A DNA stretch of 64,000 nt, from contig NW_006763143.1 of the NCBI RefSeq assembly GCF_000264905.1, positions 1,110,555-1,174,554 of the forward strand. Direction: 5' to 3'. Source of the stretch: Stereum hirsutum FP-91666 SS1. Its lineage: Eukaryota; Basidiomycota; Agaricomycetes; Russulales; Stereaceae. Numbering within the stretch: the stretch's first letter is position 1; each line of letters begins with the position of its first letter. Positions 34,831-45,920 of this stretch are shown piece by piece. A program made the translations under genes and the position numbers. The notes below the pieces were generated by a model. It saw only the letters and a list, made by a program, of their open reading frames with translations. It ran no database searches and was not told the DNA's origin.

Positions 34831-37012
34831 TCACTCGCGACGCACAGCCCCCCTCAACCACCCCCACATCCCCTTCTTCCCTCTCCTCTGCCCTCGCTCT
34901 CCCTGCAACAACCCATCCGTCTCTCCCTCCCCTCCCTCCCCTCCCCGCTCAACATCAACTCCATCCCTCCCCTCACCCTCACCCGCCTCCCTCCCATTCA
35001 CATCCCCCTCACTAACCGTCCTCCTCATCCTCGGCGCCTCTCCCTCGTGTCCACTCTCCTCACCCCTCCCGACTCTCCCCCTCCCATGCACAAACTCCGA
35101 CCCACCGCCTATCGTCCCCGCCCCATTAGTACTCGAAATCCCCAATCCAGTCCCCATACCCCCCGAACTCCCGCTAACCACCCTCTTTCGCCTCTCCCTC
35201 GGCATCAACGTGAACCCCGGACTCACAGGCGACAGTCCAATCGAGAACCCAGGCGCAGGAGGGGGCGCTAACGTCCCGTGCTCCGTCCCGGGGCTCATAA
35301 CGGAAGTTCTTCTTCGTCTCGATCTTGTGGGCGAGAGCATGCTCCTCGACGGAACTGTACCGCCGGTCGTTGGAGATGTGGGGGATTGAGTTGGCGAGTG
35401 TGGAGGATGGACTTGGGATTCGGATGCTGTTTGACGGTCGATTGCGAGTGGACGGAGTGGCTTTCCTCGACCTCTGCCTGTACCTGTACCTGCGCCATCT
35501 GTACCGGTACCATAGTCCGTGATATTATCCGCATATGTCGGTGTCCGCAAGTCTTCGAGGTCATCAGAGAGCGGCTCCTCGACGATGAGGGAATCTAGTA
35601 TTCCCATCGGGCTTCCGCCCTCGACGTCGAGTCCGAGCGCGTCCTCCTCATCTTCTTCGTTCCATGAACCGACGTCAACGCCGGGGCCTGCATGGAAACT
35701 GACGACCCAGACACCACCGAGGAGGATAGCGATGCCGAGAATGACGAGAAGGAGATGGCTGGTTGGGAGGAGAGAGACTTGATCGAAATAGACCAGGCCG
35801 TTGACGATCGAGGATAAATTATAGAAACAGAATGCGACTTTTGTTGAAAGAAGGTAAACGGAGTCAGTGGCCTGCTTGATTTGGTGGTATGTATGAAGGA
35901 TGTGTACGCACGTGGACAAACGATGGTGGGATTTGCTAGTTTGAGAGCCTTGTGGAGGTACCATAACTGCAAAAGTGCAAAAGCGACGAGCCCGAGCAAC
36001 AACATCCAAGTCTGCCAACGCACGAACTGATTGTCACCTCCGATAGTGAGCAGAAGCAATTCGACGCCGGATTTGGCGAAAAGGAGACACATGCCGGACA
36101 GGAGGCCGGAAGCGGAGGAGTAGGATATAGAGAGGAACAGAGGGGTACGCGATGCGGGGATGATCACCCCATTGGCGGATATAATGGAGGCAGCAGATGA
36201 TGACGGTGGCTTGCGGTCCAATAGGGGCGTCCGTTCTGTGGTCATCTCATTCATGGAAGAGGTGGAGACAAGGAGGGGTGATGGGGGTGCGGTAATTGCG
36301 AGGGCGCGGAGGTGGCGATAATACGAAAATTCGGCGATGTGAGTCTAGTGGATTGAGTTGAGCGACGTAAAGATACGGCTAGAGCAGCACAGACAACTCA
36401 CAATCACTAGACATATGACAACAGCGAGTCCGAGTAAGGAGAAGTATGCGATGAAGGCTGGACGGTTGAAAAGAGCGAGTAGATCGTCCAGGGAATGATT
36501 TGGTTCAGGCACTATGCCAAAGTAGCCGATCATGACAGCGCCGCCAGCAATGAGAATTGTGCCGATGAGCATCCATGGAGAGAACACATCGCCGAGAAGA
36601 AGACGTGCAAAGAAGGCGTTCCAGAGGAGAGAGACGGCACCAAGGGGTGCAAGAATGACGACGGGAAGGGAGGCAATTTGAAAGATAGACCCAAGGATAT
36701 TAGAGAAGAAGAATATAGCTATATTGAGGTGGCAAGGACGTTATGAGGCATTCAGAGGGCAAGAACATGGGCGAGACAAACCAAAACCAAGAAGCCAGAG
36801 TCTGAATGATGCGATGTTAGGTGAGCGACCAAGGATGTTCGAAACTAGTGAGAGTGAACATACGGCCGCCTATAATCAGCTTTCTGTAACTCCTCCGGAA
36901 GAGCTTGGTTCAGAAGATGGCTCTTTCGTTGAACAGTCATCCCGAGGGATTGCACACACGATGCAATTAGGCCTACGACGATGCCGACCGCAATAGAAAT
37001 GGAGCCACTCAT
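34831..37012 (-). CDS. NIPA/DUF803-type magnesium transporter with long C-terminal tail
   Basis: Predicted multipass transporter of the NIPA family (PF05653), whose animal members move Mg2+. The start at 37012 reads MSGSISIAVGIVVGLIASC, then SLGMTVQRKSH, the classic first helix and loop. Later helices include SIFQIASLPVVILAPLGAVS, MLIGTILIAGGAVMIGYFG, IAYFSLLGLAVVICLVIV, SASGLLSGMCLLFAKSGVEL, WMLLLGLVAFALLQLWYL and LLLVILGIAILLGGVWVVSF. A loop between helices carries TTERTPLLDRKPPSSS. After the last helix comes a ~280-residue hydrophilic tail, acidic at first, then Ser/Pro/Gly- and Arg-rich, with no domain. Animal NIPA proteins lack such a tail. The tail may be a regulatory, phosphorylated region (inference). 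Total ~620 residues. Divergent from HSP104. Confidence 0.88.
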
Positions 37013-37401
37013 GGCGAGGGCCTACAAAAGTGCTCAATCAAGGAAAATATAGAGAGTGGATATCTGTAGAATGTCGCCGTCGTTATTGAGGTGCGCAGAT
37101 AGACGGAGGCGACGGTAAGAGGTTGAGAGCATGCAGCCCGTGTGCTGTGCCACGAGCCGCCACCGTTGTGCTGGACGATCTGAGCGCCGGAAGTTGCCGT
37201 GCGACGGTGCATGTTCGATTTCGTGCTCAACTTGCCATCTGCCGCTGCTTCTACGCGGGATCGCTGCATATAGGCAAACTCATGTTTCTCTGCTCTTTCC
37301 GGCGGCGCAGAGAAATGTGCAAGAAGGGCCACGGTCATTCGAGAACACCGCAGAACGGTCTTGACGTCGTTGCTCCTATTCTGGAAGTCGCGCGAATCCA
37401 C
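37013..37401. other. Promoter side of the Mg2+ transporter gene, up to the MITE
   Basis: Upstream flank of the NIPA-type gene up to and including the left target-site duplication (GAATCCAC, 37394-37401) of the transposon. No coding region is supported. Confidence 0.5.
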
Positions 37402-38414
37402 AGGACCCCTGCATATGCCGGAGGAGGTCCCATCCGAAATCCCCAGATTTTGCCCTTTTTGTCGCACGATTTTGGGTATATTTTAGTCCGCATGACGATG
37501 GTACCTCAGAATTTCGACCATTTTGGTCCGCAGAACGGGATGGGACCTCAAAATTTTCGTTTTTGGTCCGCACGATAGGATGGTACCTCAAAATTCGCAT
37601 TTTTTTCCTTCCATATATTCATATAAAATCAACAAAAATTGCTCCAACCGGTTTTGAACTGCATATACTGATGTACACCCTCAATTTGCTCCCAATCGAC
37701 CTCCACTAGCCTCCACTTCCATTTCCGAGCGATTATTTTCTTGTGGCGCCACAGCGCCACCCTGAGTCAATGTGGCACTGCATCTAATTTCCGTTTCCCC
37801 CGCATCGCAATCAAGGCTCGAATGACTTCTCCCTTACGCTCGCATAAGGTCCAAAACAAACCTAATACTTACCTGAGGTACCGGTATCATTGTGATGGGA
37901 AAGCCTTAGGTGTCGGCGTCGATGTTTGTCTGCCTGATGACCTTAGATATTGCTAACGATAGGAGGGCACGGGTTGGAGGAAAACGAAAGAATCTGGCAG
38001 ACCGAGTAAACAGACACGTGCACTACGCTGAACAGCGACTAACACAGGTACAGAGTAACAGAGACGACTCGGACACTCTCGGGCTCCATTCAGCGAGATC
38101 CGACGAAAAGACAAAATCACGAAAGAACCTGATTTATGGTCTGAAATTCGATATTGTTGAAATAAACAACCCAGCAGGTACAGTCCGCCGGAATGCAACT
38201 CGAAACAATGCAGTCAGGCGTCGGAGAAAGAAAATAAATGGCCTCAGCCGCCACCGATATCGGGAAATCTGCAGCCCTGTTTGGTCCGCACGCCGATGGT
38301 ACCTCGCGGGCGACCAGGCCCTTTGGTCCGCACTACGGATCGGACAAAGGCTGATTTTTGGGCCAAAAATTGTCGCACCAGGATGGGACCTCCTTCGGGA
38401 TATGCAGGGGTCCT
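37402..38414. mobile_element. Non-autonomous DNA transposon (MITE-like), 1,013 bp
   Basis: Terminal inverted repeats of 34 bp lie at 37402-37435 and 38381-38414, both beginning AGGACCCCTGCATAT and differing at two positions. The element is flanked by a perfect 8-bp direct repeat, GAATCCAC (37394-37401 and 38415-38422). Bases outside the duplication differ, so the boundaries are sharp. Subterminal copies of a ~26-bp motif of the form TTTGGTCCGCAC..GATGGTACCTC occur at ~37482-37507, 37523-37549, 37563-37589 and 38280-38304, with partial copies next to both ends. No transposase is encoded. An 8-bp duplication with subterminal repeats fits hAT or some Mutator-like/P/Merlin families; the terminus is not the usual hAT CAGG, so I leave the superfamily open. 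Confidence 0.92.
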
Positions 38415-38479
38415 GAATCCACGCGCGTTCGAGTCGGTGACATCACTTTCCCCTTTTGGACACTCGACGAACTCTGTTT

Positions 38480-38491
38480 GTTTCTCGAAAC
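38480..38491 (+). promoter_or_regulatory. Possible heat-shock element upstream of HSP104
   Basis: GTTTCTCGAAAC is a perfect palindrome containing TTCnnGAA, the core of a heat-shock factor site, ~190 bp before the HSP104 ATG. Only two perfect pentamers are present, so the site is weak. A second TTCacGAA lies near 38618-38625. Confidence 0.35.
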
Positions 38492-38546
38492 TCTGTCATG
38501 CGCATTGTCGTGGTATCGACGCTTCAACTCGTCATCTGCTCATGTG

Positions 38547-38553
38547 TATATAA
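38547..38553 (+). promoter_or_regulatory. Probable TATA box of HSP104
   Basis: TATATAA lies 124 bp upstream of the HSP104 ATG, consistent with a TATA-driven, inducible promoter and a ~90-nt leader. It lies downstream of the transposon, so the core promoter is intact. Confidence 0.5.
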
Positions 38554-38676
38554 TACCTCATCCTCCTCCGAAGATCCGCATAGACTTACACATACTCACA
38601 CAAACAACTCAACGACTTTCACGAACTCTACCTATCCACAACTCAACACTCCCGAACTTTACCCACTAACACCACA

Positions 38677-41600
38677 ATGTCTCTCAGTCTCGACGCTTTC
38701 ACCGACAAAGCACAGGCGTCTGTCGCAGCTGCGTTGCAGTTGGCGAAAGACTACTCTCACGCACAACGTGAGTTTTTTTTGTTACCCACTCCCTTAAATC
38801 ATATGGATTCACTAACATTATCTCTAGTATATCCCGCACATCTTGCCTTCGTTCTCCTCAATGAAGGTGCAGGAGATACCGCTGCCCCCGGTGGTGTTTC
38901 ACATGCACAAACCCCCCTATTCGCTTCTGTCATCCAGAAGGCTGGAGGCGATGTGGTAAGTCTCATCACACCTCTTCTCTTTCCTTTCGTATCACTGACT
39001 AGCTGCTTTTCAGTCTCTCGTCAAGCGGGCTCTCCAAAAACTCATCGTTCGCCTACCCTCACAATCTCCCGCACCCGAAGAAGTCTCCCTGTCCTCTGAA
39101 GCCGCCAAAGTTCTCCGCGAAGCGCAATCTCTTTCGAAGACCATGCACGACTCCTACGTCGCTCAAGACCATATCCTCCTTGCCCTCATCAAGTCTTCTT
39201 CCATAGCCCCTGTCCTCAAGGAGGCTTCTCTCACCGACGCAGCACTCAAGACCGCAATCGAGCAGATTCGTGGGAACAGAAGAGTAGAAAGTCGACAGGC
39301 GGAGCAGGGCTTCGACGCACTGAACAAGTACGCCGTCGACCTCACCGCGCTCGCGGAGGAGGGCAAGATCGACCCTGTCATTGGACGGGACAACGAGATC
39401 CGTCGTGTCATTCGTATTCTTTGTAGAAGGTGAGTTTGAGCACATCTTCGTCTTTATCCATACGTTCATGACTGACACCATACTTTTCAGGACGAAAAAC
39501 AATCCCGTTCTCATTGGTGAACCTGGTGTCGGAAAGACGTCAATCGCCGAAGGTCTCGCACAACGTATCGTCAACCGCGACGTACCCGCTTCTCTCATAG
39601 CCCGTCTATATTCACTGGTGAGTTTATTCTTTGACTTTCCGATATATTCCGACCATGGCTGACGCAGGAAATCATAGGATATGGGTGCTTTGATGGCCGG
39701 CGCGAAGTACAAGGGCGAGTACGAAGAACGTGTCAAGGCCGTCCTCAACGAGGTCGAGAAATCTTCCGAAGAAGACGGCCCAGGCGTCATCCTCTTCATC
39801 GACGAACTGCACCTCATCATGGCCGGCAAGGGCTCAGAAGGTGGCGGCATGGACGCCGCTAACCTCTTCAAGCCTCTGCTCGCCCGTGGTAAACTTCGTT
39901 GTATCGGCGCCACGACGCTCGCTGAGTACCGGAAGTACATCGAGACCGACGCCGCACTCGAACGTCGGTTCGCGCAGGTTATCGTCAATGAGCCGTCGGT
40001 CACGGAGACGATCAGTATCTTAAGAGGTATCCGCGAGAAGTACGAAGTACATCATGGAGTGAGGATCTTGGACGGAGCTCTCATCTCTGCCGCCACACTC
40101 GCGCACCGGTATCTCACCTCTCGACGGCTGCCCGATGCCGCCATTGACTTGGTCGACGAAGCTTGTGCAAGGTAAGTCGCTTTGCGGACGAACCCCTTTC
40201 CGGTCACGATGCTGACTTTTTCTCTCTCTTTTTGCTCGATAGTGTTCGTGTTACCCGCGAAACCGCTCCAGAAGCTATCGACAAGCTCCAACGCCGCAAA
40301 CTTGAGCTAGAGGTCGAAATCCATGCCCTCGAACGGGAGAAGGACGAAGCCTCGAAGGAACGTCTCGTCACCGCCCGCAAGGCCATCTCTCAGGTCGAAG
40401 AAGAGTTGCGGCCCATGGTCGCGGCGTACGAGAACGAAAAGTCGCGCGGCGACGAAGTTAACCAGGTTCGTCGCAAGATTGACGAGTTGAAGGCCAAGGC
40501 GGAGGAAGCGGAGAGGAGGTGCGTTTATTCTTTGTTTTTGTCTTTCATTTGGACATTGTGACTGACTTGAGCTTCGCAGATATGACCTCGCCACCGCCTC
40601 AGACCTCCGCTACTACGCCATCCCCGATCTTCAGAAGAGACTCGACCAGCTTGTCGCGAAGAAAGCTGAAGAGGATGCCCAAGGAGGTAGTGGTAGCGAT
40701 ACCGTCACCCCTGAGCAAATCTCAGAAATCGTTTCTCGCTGGACGTCCATCCCTGTCACGAGACTTCTGTCGACCGAGAAGGAGAAGCTGCTCAGGATGG
40801 AGAAGATTCTCGCGGAAAATGTCGTCGGTCAGCCTGAGGCCGTGAAGGCCGTGGCTAACGCCATTCGGTTGTCTCGTAGCGGCTTGGGCAACGCTCAACG
40901 TCCTATTGCGAGCTTCTTGATGGCTGGGCCTTCTGGTACGGGTAAGACGCTTCTGAGCAAGACTGTAAGTGGCTTTTTTTCTTGGAATTTTCCTTATGGA
41001 TGAACGTCGGCTGACTTGTTTTGTCCTAGCTCGCTACTTTACTCTTCGACTCTCCAGACGCTATGATTCGTATTGATGGTAGCGAATACTCCGAGAAGCA
41101 CTCCATTTCCCGTCTCATCGGTGCTCCACCTGGATACGTCGGCCACGACCAAGGTGGTGCTCTCACAGGTAAGCTAGCTCTCTGTTCCTTCTCTCCGTCC
41201 TCCGAATTCGCGCTGACTTCTATTCCACAGAGTACGTTCGCCGCAAACCCTATTGTATCGTCCTCATCGACGAGATCGAGAAGGCCGCCCGGGAGTTCGT
41301 CACGCTCTTCCTGCAAGTCCTCGACGACGGTCGTCTGACAGATGGTCAAGGCCGCGTCGTCGACTTTAGGAATACGGTGATCGTCATGACTTCGAATCTG
41401 GGAGCGGCGTACTTGAACGATATGGGCGAAGGGCCGGTGAAGAAGGAGACGAGGGAACTGGTGATGGGCGCTATCCAGGTGCATTTCCCGCCGGAGTTCA
41501 TCAACCGTATTGACGATATCGTCATCTTCGTAAGTCTACCTTTCGCTCAATTACTCATATCTGGCATTTGTCGCTGACTTGTACCTTTGCTTTTTACTAG

Positions 41601-41969
41601 CGCACACTCTCGCGAAGAAACGTGATGAAGATCATCGATATCCGTCTGGCCGAGGTGCAGCAACGTCTCGTCGACCGCAAGATGACGCTAAACATCGACG
41701 ACGAAGCGAAGAACTACCTCGTCTCCATCGGATACTCCCCCATCTATGGCGCTCGACCACTCAACCGTGCCATCCAGACCGAACTGCTCAATCCGCTCTC
41801 TGTCATGCTCCTGGCAGACAAAGTTCGCGATGGGGAGGTCGTCCGCGTTACTTTCGATGGACCGAGGAATAGGCTGCTTATTGTTCCGAATCATGAGGGG
41901 AATTACGCGGAAGATGGGATGGATGTGGACGAGGATTATGAGGATATTGAGGTGGAGGAGATGGATTGA
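38677..41969 (+). CDS. HSP104: Heat shock protein Hsp104/ClpB protein disaggregase
   Basis: Hexameric AAA+ disaggregase that works with Hsp70/Hsp40 to resolubilise aggregated proteins. The Clp_N repeats come first ([33 protein letters not shown]). NBD1 has Walker [10 protein letters not shown], pore loop [11 protein letters not shown] and Walker [10 protein letters not shown]. The coiled-coil M-domain spans ~40260-40680. NBD2 has Walker A GPSGTGKT, pore loop [13 protein letters not shown] and Walker [11 protein letters not shown], with sensor and arginine regions after it ([27 protein letters not shown]). There is no mitochondrial presequence, so it is the cytosolic/nuclear form. The acidic tail ends EVEEMD, comparable to the acidic TPR-binding tail of yeast Hsp104. 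About nine short introns; ~910 residues, normal for the family. Four introns interrupt or adjoin ATPase motifs. Confidence 0.98.
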
Positions 41970-42320
41970 GGAGGGAATACGAATGTGAAATGGACTAGGG
42001 CTGCAGGGAATTGGGACTGAATATACCGCAAAAACTCCTCATGTACTTTTACTAAACTATAGTCTCGCTGTTCTTTCTTGTCGCTGCTGACTTGTATTTT
42101 TGGTCTTTCATGTTTTGATTACTCAGACTCAACTCTAGCTGTATTTTACGCTCGACCAATAGCAATTCTTTGATTTTCTTTCTCCTAACATTCGGTTGTG
42201 TGGCGTGTGGCGACTTTATCCGGAAATGCGCGACGCCTGGTTTCTCACGGCCTCCAACGTCCGTCGCTGAGGTGCACGACTTGAACAAGTATCCCCTCTA
42301 CGTCGTCAACAATACCCAAG
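41970..42320. other. Intergenic, HSP104 3' flank and NDUFS6 promoter
   Basis: About 350 bp between two genes in tandem. I see no extra gene or repeat. Confidence 0.6.
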
Positions 42321-43142
42321 ATGCTCACATCTCGCATCACTCCCTCGCTCCGCCGTGCGGCTCTGCGCACCATGTCCACATCGTCTTCGTCGTCGTCGTC
42401 CTCCACCGTTCCCGCCGCCAAACCTTCGTCGAGCACCACCCCCGTGCCAGCCGCGACGGCTCAAGCACCGAACTACCCCTCCACCTGGTCCACACACCAA
42501 CGTCAGCGCCCGAACGCCGCCTCTGGGCCGAGGTTCGAGCAGACGATCATGGAGTTGCAGCCTGCCCCGTTGAGCGCTCTTGAGATGATTGCGAATGAGC
42601 CGGTTAGGGTCGTGCAGGGGAGGAAGGCGGTTTGCGATGGAGGTGAGTTTGGTTTTGTTCGGTCAGGTTGGGGTGGAAGGGATATGGGAGTGTGATGTGT
42701 ATGTTGAAGTGTCTGGGGGCAGCCAAGTGGTGGAGGGGCTGCTCGGGAGGAACGTCGGGCTGAGCTAAAGGATGCGTGTGTTTGCTTTCTGTATCTAGGT
42801 GTTGGTCCCCTCGGACATCCCAAGATCTTCATCAACTTGGTGCGTTTCAACCTTTTCAAGCGTTACGTACTATCCCAGGACTGACTAGAACTTTTTGTCT
42901 TCGGAATACTCTTTGTAGGACAAGCCAGGCCCTCAACCTTGCGGGTAAGTCACCCTACGACCGTTATCATCCTGGACAGTGCCCATATTAATGCGGTTAC
43001 GATCAACCCTCTCCTGCAGATACTGGTGCGTCTGTCTGTCACCATCCCTTGATGATATCTCGGATCTGATTCGTGCTTCCCGTTACTTCATAGCGGTATC
43101 CGTTTTGAGCAGGACCCTCACCACTCTCATAGCGGCCACTGA
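42321..43142 (+). CDS. NDUFS6: Mitochondrial complex I subunit NDUFS6 (13-kDa Fe-S protein 6)
   Basis: Accessory, zinc-binding subunit of respiratory complex I, located in the matrix arm. The N-terminus MLTSRITPSLRRAALRTMS is Arg/Ser-rich without acidic residues, a good mitochondrial presequence. After a Ser/Pro linker the conserved core reads RFEQTIMELQPAPLSALEMI, then VCDGG, GPLGHPKIFINL, DKPGPQPCGYCGIRFEQD, and ends HHSHSGH. The zinc ligands C..H..C..C (Cys of VCDGG, His of GHPK, Cys-x2-Cys of PCGYC) are all present. At least four introns are needed. The last two split the CGYCG motif: GTAAGT after PCG, and GTGCGT inside the second Cys codon. The TGA is at 43140-43142. Confidence 0.93.
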
Positions 43143-43487
43143 GCTGATGGCTTACCGTGATGTTAGAAGGACGCCCTATGTTCCGATCACTCTCTGTAAT
43201 GCTGGTATCACCTCAATGCATTGTAGTCTGTGGCAGGTACTATCACTATAGAAGATTCAAACCTCGGACTTGATCATCTTTTCGTGCCTCTAAGTTTTGC
43301 TCAGCACAGCTGAGAGGAAAGACCATGACGACGAGACATATTCTATATCATCCTGGAAGCCTCTTGAGGAATGGCTATTTCTCATGCCTTGCTACAATTG
43401 CAGTGTCCTGTGACGTGCATCTATCAACAAGTTCTTGTATTTTCCTTTCGAGTCCAACAAAATCAACGAGCGTCTCAGCCCTCAAAG
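43143..43487. other. Intergenic
   Basis: About 345 bp between NDUFS6 and the membrane-protein gene. An in-frame upstream Met at 43371 exists for the next gene, so part of this stretch could be coding. Nothing else is seen. Confidence 0.4.
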
Positions 43488-45920
43488 ATGGTGATTGACT
43501 GCGATAATCATACTATCCCTCCAGCATATATAGAAACATCCAAGTACGCAGCCATACGTCCTCCCCCTTCAGCCTCCTCTTGGATTACGATTCCCGCATC
43601 TCCATTCTATCTTTCGCCACACCGCACTTGGACTACTGTTCATCCTCATTGACAGACTGACTTCTCGCATGAAGGAGTGGGGTATTTTTATCATACACAT
43701 TCTCTTTCATGGATGTCTCTTGGCGTTATATCCCCTCATCGTTATATATCTACTCATTGGTTTCATCGGCATCGGATACAGGACGAGTTGGTCCCTCGGC
43801 GGAATTGTTTTAGCTGGAGTAACGGCCACCACCACCATCAGCCTACAGCTTATGATGTAAGGAGCGTTTTCAGATCTCCAGTACCGACCTGTGTGCTGAA
43901 GTACAGTGGCTGCTAGGGATTATATGGCACTTCAGCGAATACCCTACGCCACCATAGCTATGATAGTGGATTTTTTCTTGACGGGCACTCTGGTGGTCAG
44001 TATGTGGGGTGAGCGAAGGCTCTCTCTCAGCGTTCGTACTAGTACTGACTTTATAATGATGGCTCAATCATCAGTACTTCCTTATCTGCCCTTCAGCCCC
44101 TGGTCTCAATTTCCCATCTTCTGGGATTTCGCCTCGATCCCAGGATGGGAGATGTTCCACCAGGCTATTCGCTTTGGTATCCCTACCCTCTGCTTTCTAT
44201 ACATGGCGATTCTTCTTGTCGCTCCGTTCATCAGTACCAATGCTGCGAAGTCGTATTGCGCTATACCACCGAATCGCATCCATTTTTCTCGAGACAATTC
44301 GCCTTTCTATCTCAGACTGTTCGGTCCCCTGCGAGATGTACCGGAACGGGGAGAGCTAGAGCGTCGATGTTCTTCCGTCATCTTTAGGCGCACTATCGTA
44401 AGGAAACACCCGTGCGTTTGATACCTGGCCTATCTCCTATCTCCACATTTTGCTCTCTAAACGTCCTTTCCTAGGTTTGAGCCTCCCATCCTAGGAATAA
44501 TTCGAGGCATCCTAGCAGTGTATGCTTTGCTTGGCCTTATCACATACGGTGTTTACCTATTGGTAGGAGAAATACAAGACGTCCCGCTCCAATCCGGCCC
44601 TTCCTATCAAACAATACAGAAAGTTATGTCCCCCTACCATGCTGACGAGTGGGCCGGTGGACTGCGAATTGTCACAGTGAGGCTTTCTTGGACTTCTCAT
44701 TTTATGCTCTGATCAATCGAATATTGGCAGGCTATGATTGAGACGGAATCTTCCTCAGCAGACAGTGTATACTACGGGAGTCTGGACATGGATTTAGAAT
44801 CCGTGGTGAGAGTTATCCCCGCGGACTCTGAACAACAGAGTGTTAGTCAAACTGCGACATACGATTTTTCCAGCAACTCGGCAGATTTATATAACAACTC
44901 TATCCCCTCGGTAAGCTGTACAAATACGACACTGCAGATGGGCGAGCTTGAAAAGCAACCTGCACTAGTGTGCGATATGTTTCTACTATATGACCGTGAG
45001 TACGCAATCATAGTTTATTATTGTTATTTTGGTATCGAGGGTCAACGTTATTGAATCAGTCGCTACAGTGTCTAGTTTGACACTACGATTCGCGACTCCT
45101 ATCAGTCGATACATATGGGTATTCGGCCAATGCTTGGATTATATCCAACTGCAGATAGATGCATCCCCCCCTTTTGTTCTACCTGCCGCCTCGAATTTGG
45201 ACATCTATATGCTGCCTGAACTCAAAGTCAGAGAGCTTGACTCGTGGATTTGGTTCTCATTCCGTAGGTTCAGCCATAATCTACGAGTCAAACCTATACT
45301 AAAAGACACCGTCCTTCAAGATACGACTACTCAATCTGAGGCAACCGCATCATCTGTTGTCCTCCATCCAATGGCTCCAAGCTATATTGATATGGAAATT
45401 TACACACCAAACAGTCAGCCTCCCTCATTGATAATTGATATCCTGACTGTCATTGGCAAACTTGGAGGTGTATTCGTGACCATCAACGGAGTGTTTGTCA
45501 TCATCTTCGGCAGGACAATATGGGCAATCATCGCGGGTATGTGAACCAGTCAGATACCCATGTCCAGTACCTTCCAAGTGGCGAAAGTTGCTCAGAGTTG
45601 ACCTTGCAGGTGGCAAGCCCATCACACCATTCGGTATCTTCAGCAACTTTGCTTGGTACAGAAGAGGGATCCATAAACACTATCCGCAGCTGCAAAGGGA
45701 CTGCGATGACGAGCGGGAGGGTATGGCAGGCTTCCTCGAGGAGGTCGCTATGGATGCAGGGATTGTGGATCGGATGGATCGAGTTGAGCGTGGACCAAAA
45801 GATGAGGTGGATGGGGAAACAGGCGAGGACCACGAGCTTCAGTCATTTATCGAGTCGTCGACAACCGCGCATGAGGAAAGAGTCGTCACCAACCGGGCAT
45901 CCGTGCACACAGAGGCCTGA
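43488..45920 (+). CDS. Multipass membrane protein of an uncharacterised mushroom-specific family
   Basis: Function is not known to me. Several exons can be joined: MVIDCDNHTIPPAYIE..., then EWGIFIIHILFHGCLLALYP, then VAARDYMALQRIPYATIAMI, and so on, with introns of ~50-65 bp. Hydrophobic segments: FIIHILFHGCLLALYPLIVI, SWSLGGIVLAGVTATTTISL, IAMIVDFFLTGTLVV, LCFLYMAILLVAPFI, GILAVYALLGLITYGVYLLV and, near the C-terminus, IIDILTVIGKLGGVFVTING followed by VFVIIFGRTIWAII. Between the last two lies a ~200-residue hydrophilic domain with N-glycosylation sequons (NNS, NTT), suggesting a lumenal or external face. The tail after GKPITPFGIFSNF is cytosolic-looking and acidic and ends at TGA 45918-45920. 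The C-terminal 'DI.T.IG...T.NG.F..IFG' layout recurs in agaricomycete hypothetical proteins (from memory). The start is uncertain. Confidence 0.65.

Noticed and set aside
34816..35271. Pro/Ser-rich plus-strand frame of ~150 codons
   Set aside because: It is antisense to the purine-rich tail of the Mg2+ transporter and is explained by that composition.
37910..38416. 168-codon plus-strand frame inside the transposon
   Set aside because: It has no transposase motif, runs through the subterminal repeats and into the right terminal repeat, and the element looks non-autonomous.
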